Assembly (NCBI GenBank): GCA_036850595.1
Contig: CM072158.1
Location: forward strand, 10,369,422-10,433,421
Length of the DNA stretch: 64,000 bases
Direction: 5' to 3'
DNA from: Rhyacichthys aspro
Taxonomy: Eukaryota > Chordata > Actinopteri > Gobiiformes > Rhyacichthyidae
Below are positions 8,827 through 20,515 of this stretch, one piece after another. The position numbers and the translations under genes are program-made. Within the stretch, counting starts at the first letter, position 1; each line of letters begins with the position of its first letter. The notes under the pieces are model-generated. The model saw nothing but the letters and a program-made list of their open reading frames with translations, did no database searches and had not been told where the DNA came from.

Positions 8827-11751
8827 ATGGGTAAATTCCAATCCAAACTTGGTAAGTCCACGTTACTCTCTTGTTTATCTGTCTGATAAATGTGCATCGC
8901 ACATTATATATGCCCTTCTTTTACTGTCCAGCTTCAAAGCGCAGACAGAGCCCTGAAGGTATGGCTTGTTTTTCATATTTTGTTATTATCTGCATCTGGG
9001 AACTATATCTGTACTGTATTTTTTCTTTGTTTGTGTGCAACAGGTGGAGTTTTAGCATCCAATTTGTTGAACAGTCAAAGAGAGTTCTTTCTCAACAACA
9101 AAGAAAAGCTGTCCTGGGTAAAAAATGTGTTCATTATTATTTTATGTCATTTGATAATCATATGTCATGTTTGAATTGGGTGGGGTTAGAAACTCTGGCT
9201 CTTTCTTATTTGCTTGGAATAGTAAGTTACCAGTCTTTGAAAGTTTTGAGCCATAGTGAGTAGCCTCTATAGGAATAGTAGCGCTAAATGGACTGAAACA
9301 TGACTGAAGTGCATTTTTAATTCATAGGTCTAGTCTGACACTAAAATAAACAACACATAACATGAAAGCGCTCTTCATGCCTGTTAAAATGCAGCAGCAG
9401 TTCCAAACCAGACTGGTTTCATCTTACTTGGGCCAGTTTTAGGATAAACACTATTTCCCCACATCACATCCAGGTAGTCGTCTATTTATTCATCCACCCC
9501 TCCCTCCACCAACTCTATAAAGAGACTTTGGAGTTTGAAGTGCAACTCAGCCGCCCCTCTAAACAGCAGGCTCTTTATCCCAAACTGAAAAAGCCCACAT
9601 CTGGTACTGCTTTCCCGAGACAGCCAGACAGACTGTGAGGGGTTTAGGGCTATAACGGATGAAAAGCTAAGAGTAGTGGTCATTTGATTGTCTCACATGG
9701 TGTTAATGAGAAAAAAGTCACTGGAGGTGGTTGGGAAATACCCAGACCATACTGTATTTTATACCATATGATGATCTTAGACGCCTGCAATTTGGGGAAA
9801 AAGTGTGACTCTGCCAAGTTGTTTGAAAGTGGGAGAAGTTTTTTTTTTAGAACTTGTTAATGCCTGAGTGTTTCCTGCCATTAGATTTTCCGAGTTAATG
9901 TAGTCTGAGTCTCTGTGACAGAAGGAATAAAAATATCACTTGTGAGAAATAGTTTGGTGGAATTGTTGTTCATCAAGATTTCTTGGTACAAAATTTTTGA
10001 TGACAGATAAATAGTTAAGACAAAAATAGCTTTTTCTTTTTTCCTTCCCTCGTTTGTGGGAAATCCAAGCCTTCATCAAAGCGTCACAGCCGACAGAGTG
10101 TGTCAGACAGAGAGGAGGGTGTGTGTGTTGTGCATGTGGCTATATGGCTACATTCCTCTCGTTGTCTTAGCTTAATGTGACGATCAAAGAATCATCTGAG
10201 ATTGTAATCACTCAGTATCCTTCCTGTTTCTGCCAATAAATGAACTGAAAAAGTACTTTGACACCTATAATGTACAGTAACATGAAATGTACATATTAAA
10301 GGAGTTACATTTGGAGACATGTCTGCACCCACTCAAGAATAAAAGTTGCCTAATTGCTTCCTAAGCACTTTAAAAGTTGTTGTTTTTTTAATGCTTGTGT
10401 ATTTGCTTAATCGGCACTCGTATAATCACAGGAATCATACAGGGATCTAAGGAATCATAATTACCCCCTTAAGGGTAAGTTCTTAAAAAGGAAAAAAAGA
10501 CATTTTGATAACACTGTACTGTTAACAATAAACAAACCATTCTCTATCTAACTTTTGCATTTTAGTGACACTGCCACCAGAAAGTGGATTGGACCGCAGT
10601 AACCATGTTCCAGGCAGCAAGCAAACAAAGGATGAGGACAGCCATGCAGCTGTAAGTGTCTATGTTTAAAGATTAAGCACAAAATAAATTAGCTCCATTG
10701 TAAATGCCCCACTGTCCATTCAGATCACAGACAGTAATGCATTTGCAGACCATCCAAGACATGAGTGGCTATTTACATTGAACAACTGTGATGGCAATGG
10801 CACAGCCAGCAAGGAGGTGCAATATGTTTATGTTTTTGGCCTAAATTGTTTTTGTAACTGCCTTTCCACGCAGTAAATATGAGTATTTTGTGTAGGATAT
10901 GTCTAACCTGCTACATGGAGTGTATAAGGCTATTGATGCCTCTGTCAAGCCACATTGTGACAGCACCACAGCACTGAAGATTAAGATAGTCTTAACTTCT
11001 TCTGATGTCCAACACGGCATCTCACAAACTGGTAAGAAACCAGTATTATCCTCTCGATCATTGTGCTTTAAAAAGCAAAAACACTTCATAGAACTTCATG
11101 AAGTCTTACAAGTTGTTTCACACTGTCCTTCTCCTTTTACATAGAGAAGGAGCAGAGAGCAAGTCAGGAGACAGGAAGCCCAGTCAAAGGACTCTACTAT
11201 GCAGGGGAAAACATTGAGCGCAGAAATCACTACCTGGATCTTGCTGGCATTGAAAATTACACCTCCAAGTTTAACAGTAAAGGTGATAATTGAATGATTT
11301 AATTAATTTAATTCATTACTTTAATGAAAATGTAAAAACAATGTGTAGAAACAAGTCTTTCATTTTCACAGAATCCTCTTCTCAGAAGCCTCTCTCAGCT
11401 CCTCAGCACCACCCTGTGGGGACAGGAGAGAAATGGAAACCAGTGTGGAAAGAGGAAAAGTCCAGCAGACTGCATGGGCATCATCCTGTGTCATGGTGTC
11501 AGCCAACACACTTCAAGCACACAGCACATGGTCACCTCCAGCGCTCCCACAGCAAAAGGCTTCGAGCAGTAACGCAGGACAGCACCTCACCTTCAAGACT
11601 ACTTTTCTCCCACGTCCACCCTGGAAGTGACAGAGACATATTTACCAAACCTCAGCCCTCCTCATGTTCTCCAATCGGTGTCCGACATGAGCACCATCAC
11701 CTTCATGAGCATCACCATCATCACCATCATCACCACTACCATGCTACATGA
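8827..11751 (+). CDS. nkd3: Naked cuticle homologue (Nkd family, nkd3/nkd2-like)
   Basis: A membrane-tethered, Dishevelled-binding antagonist of Wnt signalling. Nine coding exons keep phase: 8827-8851, 8932-8958, 9044-9117, 10432-10474 (43-bp microexon), 10566-10651, 10724-10816, 10896-11031, 11145-11282 and 11372-11751, giving 333 residues. MGKFQSKL is the family N-myristoylation start, followed by SKRRQSPEG. The EF-hand region HEWLFTLNNCDGNGTASKED is followed by MSNLLHGVYKAID. The family block ENIERRNHYLDLAGIENYTS is present, and the protein ends in the His-rich tail typical of Nkd. In the EF-hand loop the first ligand is Asn where NKD1/2 have Asp. The protein is shorter than human NKD1/2 (about 450-470). 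Membership of the family is firm; the choice of paralogue (nkd3 rather than nkd2) is inference from its divergence. A poly(A) signal is at about 12020. Confidence 0.9.
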
Positions 11752-12425
11752 TGGGAGTCCACACTCACCACATACAGTATAACCTCAGGTAAGAGGGAGT
11801 AACAATAACAAATTATGAAAAACTTGATGATTTAAATGTTTTTTGTATGCATATAATAATCAACAACTTAACTGTTTTTGTTTATAGAAAGAGATCCACC
11901 AAAGACAAAAAGATATTATAACATTATTGAGAAAAAGGAGAGTCATCAATGTTAATGGAAATGTGATTACACATATGCCAAAACCAACCACAAAATCATT
12001 ATTTTAAGAGTTAAAAGTAAATAAACACGTGTGACAATGTGATTATAGCACTGTCTTTAGTTTAACACTGTTCTATCTCTGTCGTCAAAGGACTGTTGCC
12101 TTGTCTTGCCTCTGTCCAGTGTTATCTTTACAGTGAAGTGGTGTGAATAGTGACAAGTCTTCCACTGGAATGCAGACGTTGTTCCTACTTAACTCTTGGC
12201 AAAAACTGCAAATAGACACTGAACCAAACGAAGGACGTGAGACAGCTGCTCCTATAAATAACCTCTAGCCTGTTACCTACCACGGGACTCATGCCTTACA
12301 ACAGCAAGCCTGGACATATGCAAGTGCGCAGTGCCTAGACTGACGACAACAAAGAAGACAGTACTGTGGTGAGAGTTGTTGTGAAAAGCTCACACGTTGT
12401 TGGTACACGAAGATAACCTGCGACA
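11752..12425. other. nkd 3' UTR and lrrc14b 5' region
   Basis: AATAAA at about 12020-12025 probably ends the nkd transcript. The remaining 400 bp precede the lrrc14b start and must hold its promoter and 5' UTR. Nothing else was recognised. Confidence 0.5.
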
Positions 12426-14708
12426 ATGAAGTCACTGCAATTCCTTGCTGCAGAAGGCTTCATTAAAAGTGGCCCATCTGCAATGGAGAACCTCACTAGT
12501 GTGTCTTTTAACGTGTATCCACTTCTGTTCAAAGCATGCTACCTTCATGAACAGGCCGACCTGCTGCACGCTCTTGTCCAGACATGGCCCCTGCCTGAGC
12601 TCAACCTGCAGAGACTCCTAGGAAAAACTGCAGACTGTCAGATGGACCTCACTTCTCGCACCTGCCGACTGTGTCTGGAGGCTATTTTAACTGGTCTCAA
12701 GGTACATATTTGTATTACTTAATGATTACTTGATTAACTGAGAACTGATGGTATAAAAACATACCTGGCTGATGCTTAATTATTATTAAAATGTATTAAA
12801 ATTAAGATGGATCTTGTTCTCTGAAGGATTATGTGCTATGCCCTCCAAAAACCTATGCAAAGGGCCTCCGTGTCGTGGACCTCACAACTCTAAAGGATGT
12901 TGAGCATCAGGACTGTCCTTGCAAGGCTACTCTAGGCCGATGGGCAAGAACACTGCTTTTGACACAAATGTGCTATGAGACCATGGTGGCCATGCAAGAC
13001 AGCAACGTATCCCAGACTGCCTTTGAAACCTCTATTGATGTCCATTCAAATGGCTTTGTCACGGGGCGCAACTATGAGATGGTGGCCCAGGCCTTACTCC
13101 TTCTCCGTTACTGTCCATTAAAGCTTCACTTTGATGGTTTTCGAGCTGATTCCCTTGCTCTCAAGCAGCTATTTTACATTCTTCGACTCGCAGAGCCTGA
13201 GTGCATTACTAAACTTGAAGTGGTACACAGTGTTCCCTTAGAGGCCACACACCTGGAGGTCCTTCTGTCGAGGGTAGAGTTCCCTAGATTGCAGTCTTTA
13301 ACCCTGCCTGCTGGGGCTTTGGATGTGAGGAGGCTGAGTTTAGAAGACGCAGATCTCCTGGAGACAATCGGCAAACTCCTGGCCAAGCTGAATAATCTGA
13401 CTGAGCTCTACATTGGTTTCTCTACTCTCACAGGACATCTGCGCAGATTGCTAAAGTAAGTAACCACTGGACAATATAAGAACGGTTACAGGAGACAGAT
13501 GTATATTTATTTACTTTTTATGTTTAGATTTATTCTCTGTACTGGCAAAATGAGTTGTGATGCATGCCTTTGATGACAGCATGACACTTTTTGTTAGTTC
13601 AAAACCATTACACAAAAGGATCACATTTATCCGACTCAGACAATCACTGAAGCATTGTGCTTCTGTTGAACAACGTGTGGCATTTTGTTGTTGTAATTGT
13701 TGACATAAAGCCAACTTGAGGACAAACAGCTGCACTTAACCTAACATAGAGGTTATGGTTCAAATGCGAATACTGGACCACAAAACATGACACATGATTG
13801 TAATTCTATACATATATTCTCTAATCTCTACATTATTCTCTTTTTTGTAGTTCTATACTATATAATATAATAATAGAATTTTATCAGTTAGAGACAATTT
13901 GTCGAAATATTGGGTCAAAGAATGTCTTGTTGAGGTAAAATAAATTCTTTATGTTCTGTCATGTTGTTTTATTTCAATCTTCTCCAGTCTCCAGTCTTTG
14001 GAGTCTCTAAATTTTCCTGTGTTTGTTTTTCCTAGTCCTCTGAACACCTCACTGAAGTGCCTGGAGTTGGCCAACTGCTGCTTAAACCGTGTGGATATGA
14101 CATATTTGTCCAACAGCCTCCACAGCGAGAGTTTAGTCCGTTTAGACATCAGTGGACATGACATCTTTGCCCATTTCTCCACTTCTTTCAACAAACTTCT
14201 TAGACGCTGTTCAAACACATTGTTGAGCCTGACTGTCGAAGAATGTGGAATAGAAGATGAGCACATAAATGCATTTATTAATGCTCTTGTTTGTTGCCAA
14301 GGCCTGGAAGAACTCAAGTTCCTGGGAAACCCTCTGACCTCCACAGCTCTACAGCAGTTATTCTCTGTGTTATCTGCAGCATTTCCAAAGTTAAGATACA
14401 TAGAATTACCTGTTCCACGTGAATGCTACCCTGATGATGTTACATATCCTCTTGAAGAGCCAGTGTTACTGCAGTATAACAGGGAGTTGTTTCAAGAAGT
14501 TAGGGGCCAGCTGGTGGGGATCCTTCAAAGAGCAGGTAAAGGCAATGTAGAGATGTGCACCCCACTGTTGGGAGCTTATGATCCAGATATTAATGAAACC
14601 AGCAATGAGCTTGGAGTGTCTATGTTAAAATCATTTAACACCGTCATCGGGACTTTTGTAGGCACCATAAATGAAGTAAGCACCAGGAGATCAGCAAAAG
14701 ATACTTAA
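12426..14708 (+). CDS. lrrc14b: Leucine-rich repeat-containing protein 14B
   Basis: A PRAME/LRRC14-like leucine-rich repeat protein; the molecular role of LRRC14B is poorly known, and the human gene is muscle-enriched. Exons are 12426-12701, 12827-13455 and 14036-14708 (phases 0 and 2), giving 525 residues (human about 514). It matches LRRC14B rather than LRRC14 in the start MKSLQFLAAEGFI, in LYPLLFKA-like NVYPLLFKACYLHEQAD, in CPCKATLGRWARTLLL, and in the LRR stretch KCLELANCCLNRVDMTYLS and EELKFLGNPLTSTAL. The end TPLLGAYDPDINETSNELG also fits LRRC14B. The joined codon at the second intron gives RRLLNPLNTSL, continuous with the family. Poly(A) signals are at 14945 and 15099. The gene is convergent with uqcrb. 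Confidence 0.95.
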
Positions 14709-15098
14709 GTCTTCATGGCTGTCCTAATGTATGGATACTCCAAAAAAAAAACCAAAAACCCCACACAATTGTGCACTATGATGAACACAATGTAATTTTC
14801 CAGTGTTATTTGAATTTGTATCATGAATCTAGGTCACAGGATAAAGTCTGAGTGAACAATATTAGCTGTTTAGCAATATCATTCCTCATTGATATTATTT
14901 TAGCAAAGCATGCTTATTATTCTCTGTACCTTCAAGATGCTTCAAATAAAGAGTGGTGTAGTTCAGAGACATAGCTTTAGTAGAGATTGTGGTGAATGAG
15001 TGTAATGTTTTGTTACCGCCCTTCATTCTTCTTCAGTTGTCAATGTTTTGTTCAATGAGTAGATGAAGTGATGTTACAAAGTAACAATTGTTGCGCAC

Positions 15099-15144
15099 AA
15101 TAAAGTATTTCTTCTTAAATCTACTTTATTTTATAACTTTATTT
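15099..15144. terminator. Facing poly(A) signals of lrrc14b (+) and uqcrb (-)
   Basis: AATAAA on the plus strand at 15099-15104 and TTTATT (AATAAA on the minus strand) at 15125-15130 and 15139-15144 face each other within 46 bp. The two convergent transcripts therefore end side by side and may overlap. Confidence 0.55.
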
Positions 15145-15255
15145 TCAAAATGTACATTTGTTGAGCAGTTTTAGATAGTTATTACACAAATATTACACCA
15201 GAGGAGCATACAGTGGGACTGAGCACAGGGGGTTAAAAGTTTGAAAAGGAATAAT

Positions 15256-16214
15256 CTATTTTTTCATCCATTCTTCTCTCTCCTTCCTTTCACGGATCAC
15301 CTCTTCCAGGTATGGCGACAGGTAACTGATGTCCTTAGAAGAGACAATGTTGAAATTAAAACCATATCAAGTATAAACAACAGAATACAACTTTCAAATA
15401 TATATTTTTATAACATGAGCAATGATGCTGACACTTTAATGTCAATGTAACAATACACAACAGTAGCAATGTAAACATACCTCTTCATATTTTGTCCACT
15501 GATTTTTTGGGAGGATCTGCTGCTTCATAGAGAGATCCAGGGCTCTCTTGATCCTGAACATCCTGTCATTGTACAAGCTCTCGGGGAGTCTCCTCACAGC
15601 CTCCTTCACATCTCCATCCTCGTGCCGTGTGTCGTCACGCATTAATCCTAATAAAAGAAACACTCTACGGTGAAAATGACGAACGTGGAATATGCAAATA
15701 AACCATGCTACACATTAGGTACTAATAAAACACTTTACTTATTAGAATTTAGGACATACCAAGTTTGTTAAAGCCAGACATGTTGTAGTACCATTTTCGC
15801 ATACCAAGCAGAAATCTGCCTGACGCTACTGTAGAAAAACAAGACACATCAGTTTTAATTGTTGGCAACGTTAATAAAGATCTCTAAAATACAGAACAAT
15901 TGAAATATTGCTATTTTACTAAAATATACTATGAGATAAGCGCATTTCGCAGTTGTTTTATCTTATAACACTATAGCTAACGCGAGCCAGTCCAGTCGTA
16001 GTGTTAGCATCAGCTAGCACAGGGACACCAGAGGACAAACACAAGTTAAATGTACAAAACATGACATTTAGGCGGATTCTTTACTTATGTAACACTATGT
16101 CCTAATCTGTCAAGTTGAACAACAAAATTAAGCGTCAAATAAGCTTTCGGGAAATAGTGTGAGAGTAAAACACGTAAAGGGCAATTTTCATTTACCTGGT
16201 GCTCGTGCCGCCAT
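15256..16214 (-). CDS. uqcrb: Cytochrome b-c1 complex subunit 7 (UQCRB)
   Basis: A nuclear-encoded subunit of mitochondrial respiratory complex III, on the matrix side, near the ubiquinone site and needed for complex assembly. Minus-strand exons are 16196-16214, 15760-15828, 15481-15647 and 15256-15333, giving 110 residues (human 111). The sequence includes MAARAPVASGRFL, MRKWYYNMSGFNKLGLMRDD, VKEAVRRLPESLYNDRMFRI, PKNQWTKYEEDISYLSPYLE and the charged end ERKEREEWMKK. The first coding exon holds only six codons plus one base. All junctions are GT-AG. It lies immediately downstream, in the same direction, of mterf3. Confidence 0.96.
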
Positions 16215-16717
16215 GTTTAACGTTGAGATGTGCCTGCCGCATTGGGTTCTGGGTAAGGACACTTCGGGTCAATGAAGGGAGTGTTGCGAAACAAATACGC
16301 CCATTGTGACGTGACGGAGAAATGATTAACTTTATAAAAGTTATCCGAGTTTATTTTATTTTTAATATTTTATTGCAAATAAAAGTTTTACCATCTGAGT
16401 GGAAAAAACATGCAAGACAAGTCTAGACAGATCACAAGGCAAATCTCTATTAAGTTACCATTATTTATTTAACACTATACAGAAGCAGTGTATTTTCCAT
16501 TCCGAAATGTACAGTGCACAACATTGTGCTAATCACTCTCTATTGTGTATATATAGTATATATTTGTGGTTTTCAAGCAAATAGAAATGTATAAGATAAA
16601 GCACCAACTAAACAAGCACAACAATTTAACAATGTATTTTTATTCCAAAAGGCAATAATTTAACATTTCACCTCTTCACCTTTAACATCTCAATAAACAA
16701 TGAGTACTAGCACAATC

Positions 16718-18570
16718 TCATAATGTCTTCTGAAATAAATTAAAATCTTCCAATGTGGCTGTGGCCAGTTCTGTGCAAAAGATTTCATCTGGTAAAGAAA
16801 CCAGTTGGTCAAGGGAGATGTAGTTTGGTTGTGTTGGATCATACTGCGCTTTTCCTAGGTACTCAAGGAACAGATGGCGCTCCTTGATACGCAAAAACTT
16901 TGTATTGAGGACCTACAAAAGATTTATAAGATTTTTAGGTTAAAATGTTGCAAAAGGGCAAAATATCAAATTAGTTAGAAACGATAGAAAGAACAATTTA
17001 ATAAAAGGCAACATTCCTGCACAGTGGCACAATTTACCTGAGGAAACTTGACAATCAGGTGATGCGGCACTTTCATAGTATTGTGGAGAAAGTCAAATAT
17101 TTGCGTTAGCTTCTTCTTATTTGCAGTCAGAACCTTTGGGACAGCAAGGACTATGTGCTGGATCTCATTTTTCTTAAAACCGAGCTCTATTTCACATACC
17201 TGAGATTGTGTAAACATATACAATTAGAAAACAAAAAAACAAAAAATCTTAAGTAACCCAATAAGGCTGTCAAAAATGTATACCTTCAGATTTTCTTTTA
17301 CAGGCTCCAAACTACCACACAGTAATCTGGGGAGGCGTGCTATCATATTTCGGGTCTGGGAGAAAAAGATAATACCATTCTTTAATGCCACAATTTCATA
17401 GTTTTTTCATATTAAAGAAAAATAGTTTTTGTACTTTATAGACACGTATGAACCAAGGTTTCAGTAAATCCAACCATCATCATCAACTTCAAATACTTAC
17501 ATTGGCAACATTAAGATTGAGCTGTTGTTGATAGAAACCCAATCTGTTGTCTAGCCTCTTCACACTAAAGTTGAGCAGATATGGTGCTCTGGACACCATA
17601 GACGCCACTGTCTCAAGACTGAACTTCTTTGACTTGAGATAGTTCACCCTTTACAAACAATGATTTGATGATAGAATGATTTGATGAAGTTCTATGTCTA
17701 TTTGCTGCTGACATACAATCATCTCACCTGGTTTCCAAGTTTTCTAAACTCTCTGTGAGAATGAAAGGGTTGTGTGAGATAATATAGCCAAGGCGTGAGT
17801 CTTCCACTCCAACGTCTTTAAGAAACAGCAGTCTTGGTGCAACATCGGCCTCAAAGTCTAGCCTCAAAAGCATAGAGCCCACATTAGGCCTTTGCTCCAG
17901 CTTCCAAAGGTTCACACCTGAAGGATGAAGTTTTAGATGAAACCAAAACTGTTGGCTATTTAATATATGTATTAATATTTGATATCACACATATTACAAC
18001 ACTTACCTAGCTGTACCAGTTTACGGAGTGTCTCAGATTTATCAATATATTCTCTGAGTGAAGTGGAAGATGGAGGCATAGCTGTGGGACTGGATATACT
18101 GACAGCTTCTTCATCGTTGATCTCCTCTAATGCTGACAATTCAACAGCAGCATCTATTTTTGAGAAGGAAATTTAGATACAACATATAAAGTGAATGTAC
18201 ACTTCCTGTAAACTGCAATAAACAAAATAGATTAATTTGAATTGCCAACATTAACCACATCAATCTTTGTACCTAATGTTGTTTTCAGTACTTGGTTTTC
18301 AGTACTTTGTGAGACAGGACTTTTGCAGGAAACAAAATCCGTTGCTGTTGTCAAAACATTTGTTTCCAGATGTTTGGCAGCGCTGTAAAAGCACATCTGC
18401 ATCTTTCTCGCACTTGTTCGGTTTCCACCACTTATTGAAGATGCACTGAGTGTCGTGGTGGGAAACCTTGTACTGCATCGTGTGAGCTGAGGAAAATACT
18501 GTGTAGAAATAGTCTTTGTGCAAAGAAGAGTCCTGCATCTTAGACATAGCTGCACACATGATGAAGCCAT
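16718..18570 (-). CDS. mterf3: Mitochondrial transcription termination factor 3 (MTERF3)
   Basis: A mitochondrial mTERF-fold protein that represses mtDNA transcription and supports mitoribosome assembly. Minus-strand coding exons are 18273-18570, 18007-18153, 17728-17917, 17501-17648, 17284-17355, 17038-17199 and 16718-16912, all in phase, giving 403 residues (human about 417). The N-terminus is basic and rich in Ser, Thr, Cys and Arg without acidic residues, consistent with a transit peptide. mTERF motifs follow (SRLGYIISHNPFILTESLEN; SRAPYLLNFSVKRLDNRLGF; RNMIARLPRLLCGSLEPVK). The strongly conserved end is RIKERHLFLEYLGKAQYD, PNYISLDQLVSLPDEIFC. The minus-strand AATAAA lies at about 16639. 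A non-coding upstream exon is likely but was not placed. Confidence 0.95.
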
Positions 18571-20515
18571 TTGGATTCTGTAATTACATTAAAGTATATT
18601 CATTAGACGTAATGGAACTACGAACATAATGCTAACAAGCTTAAATAAACCAAGGGCAAAACCAGGCCCCGATACTTACTGATCAATTTTAACTTAGGTG
18701 TAAGCTTTAGCAAAATGTTGCTCGAAAGCTAGCTAATTGTTGCGTTTCTATTTTCAGATTAGGCTAGATACAGCGCTGCTGACCGGACAATAATCTACAT
18801 CATTGAAAGTAAAATAAATAAAACAAATCCATTCAAAATGTAAACTCCTAACCTCTAGTTATTCTGACTGCCAGCAAAAGATGCCGAACAATGTCAACAG
18901 CCTCTGGTTTTCACCTTACGCGTGCAAAGCCGGAAGTTGAAGGCGAAACGTCAGAGAGGAGACTGTACCACAAGAATAAACACAACTGGCTTTAAACAAA
19001 TGGATCATCTTAAATATGATAGCCCTATTTGATACGAACTGAGACTATATAACAAAAATTTTGATAAGCTTTTTAAGACACAGCCATTAATCGCAGTGCG
19101 TTTTGCGTAACATTAATAGAGTTGGTCCCGATAGCTCAGTGGTCCAGTCCAACTCCTCCTCATGGCCCCTTTTCAAGCACTTCATTTTTGCAGATACAGA
19201 TTTAATTTAATTGTTTTACAAGTGTACAGTTCAGAAAGAAATCACCACCTTGACAGGGAGACATACGTAAAGAGTACTATATTATATCCAAATAATAAGG
19301 GGAAGATAAATTAATATACTATATGAACTGACCTCCCTTACACATCACCTGACGTTGTAGTTCAATCCTTATATCCCTTTTGTTTTACCATGTGCAAATA
19401 GGGTACTGTGTATTTTGTATTTTAAGTAATATATTGTTACCCACAGTTACAAATGTTGGATAATAAACCCATATTACAACCTTCAATGTTCCAGTAATTT
19501 CTAACACAATACGGTCAAAACAATGGCAGAATAATAAAAGATTTGTGTTAAAAGCACCCAATATTCTTAATTGCAAGCTAACTGTGTCATTGTTCATCCA
19601 GCACATTTCATACCAATAAGCGTTTAAGGCTACACCAACCTGTATGGTCAGAAAAAGAATTGCAATAAACATTTTTGCTTAGATGTACTGTTGCTTTATT
19701 TAGATTTTATTTTAAACAATGCAGTCTGGTCTATTTAAATTCAGTCTGCAGTTCTTGACCTCATCACCAACACAAAGCGTCAGATCCCCCCAGTCTGCTC
19801 CAGTTTCTATAGCAACAAGACAAGATATTTCTGTCTGCAAAAAAAAATACTTTCAATTAGATTACCCGGACTTTCTTTTTGTAGGTCATATCTACAATTT
19901 AGCCTTTCAAACATCGTTTAAGCGTTTTGTTTTTTTCCCCCATCCTTTACACAACAGCATCCTTAATTCACAGTTACATACTTTAACTTACTTCCTTCTT
20001 GCTGCGTTGGTCACTTCAATAATCAGTTTTACACTTTTATTTCTTTATTTAGGGACATATTTTTATATTAATCTATATATCTCTATATATTATTGTATAA
20101 TATAAAATAACAACATAACAAATAACAATACACAAGAATAAATAAATGTCTGTGGTTAGCTCAGGAAATAAAAAAGACACCTAAAGAAAAACAGCTGCTT
20201 GGTGTAACCATTTCTTTATTGGTTTATTACTTTATTTATTACTGTGGCTAACTTAACAGAGTGAACTCAGAAATGTTTGAGTATGGTGTGTTTGGCTTTA
20301 TCATAATCACCTATAGGCTACTAATTTTGGTTACGTGGCAGTTCATCCTGCATGCATACAAATGTAATAGATATTCTACATTCTCATTTGATGTACATAT
20401 TTTCCCCTTCAGAATTTCGGATACTACATTTCCCACAATGCTCCAGTGGTCGGCCGCGGTGCTGGATGACAGCTATCCGGCGCCGAACACCGACAGACCG
20501 CAAACTAGAGCCATC
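18571..20515. other. Divergent mterf3/nup153 intergenic region
   Basis: About 1.9 kb holding the 5' ends of both genes. The sequence at about 18860-18960 and 20430-20515 is the least A+T-rich and probably contains the two promoters. The middle (19300-20250) is strongly A+T-rich. No coding exon was supported; a tRNA A-box-like word at 19133 was rejected. Confidence 0.5.

Noticed and set aside
19128..19190. A tRNA-like A-box word (tagctcagtgg) after gttggtcccga
   Set aside because: No B box, no foldable acceptor or T arm downstream; chance match or tRNA-derived SINE scrap at most.
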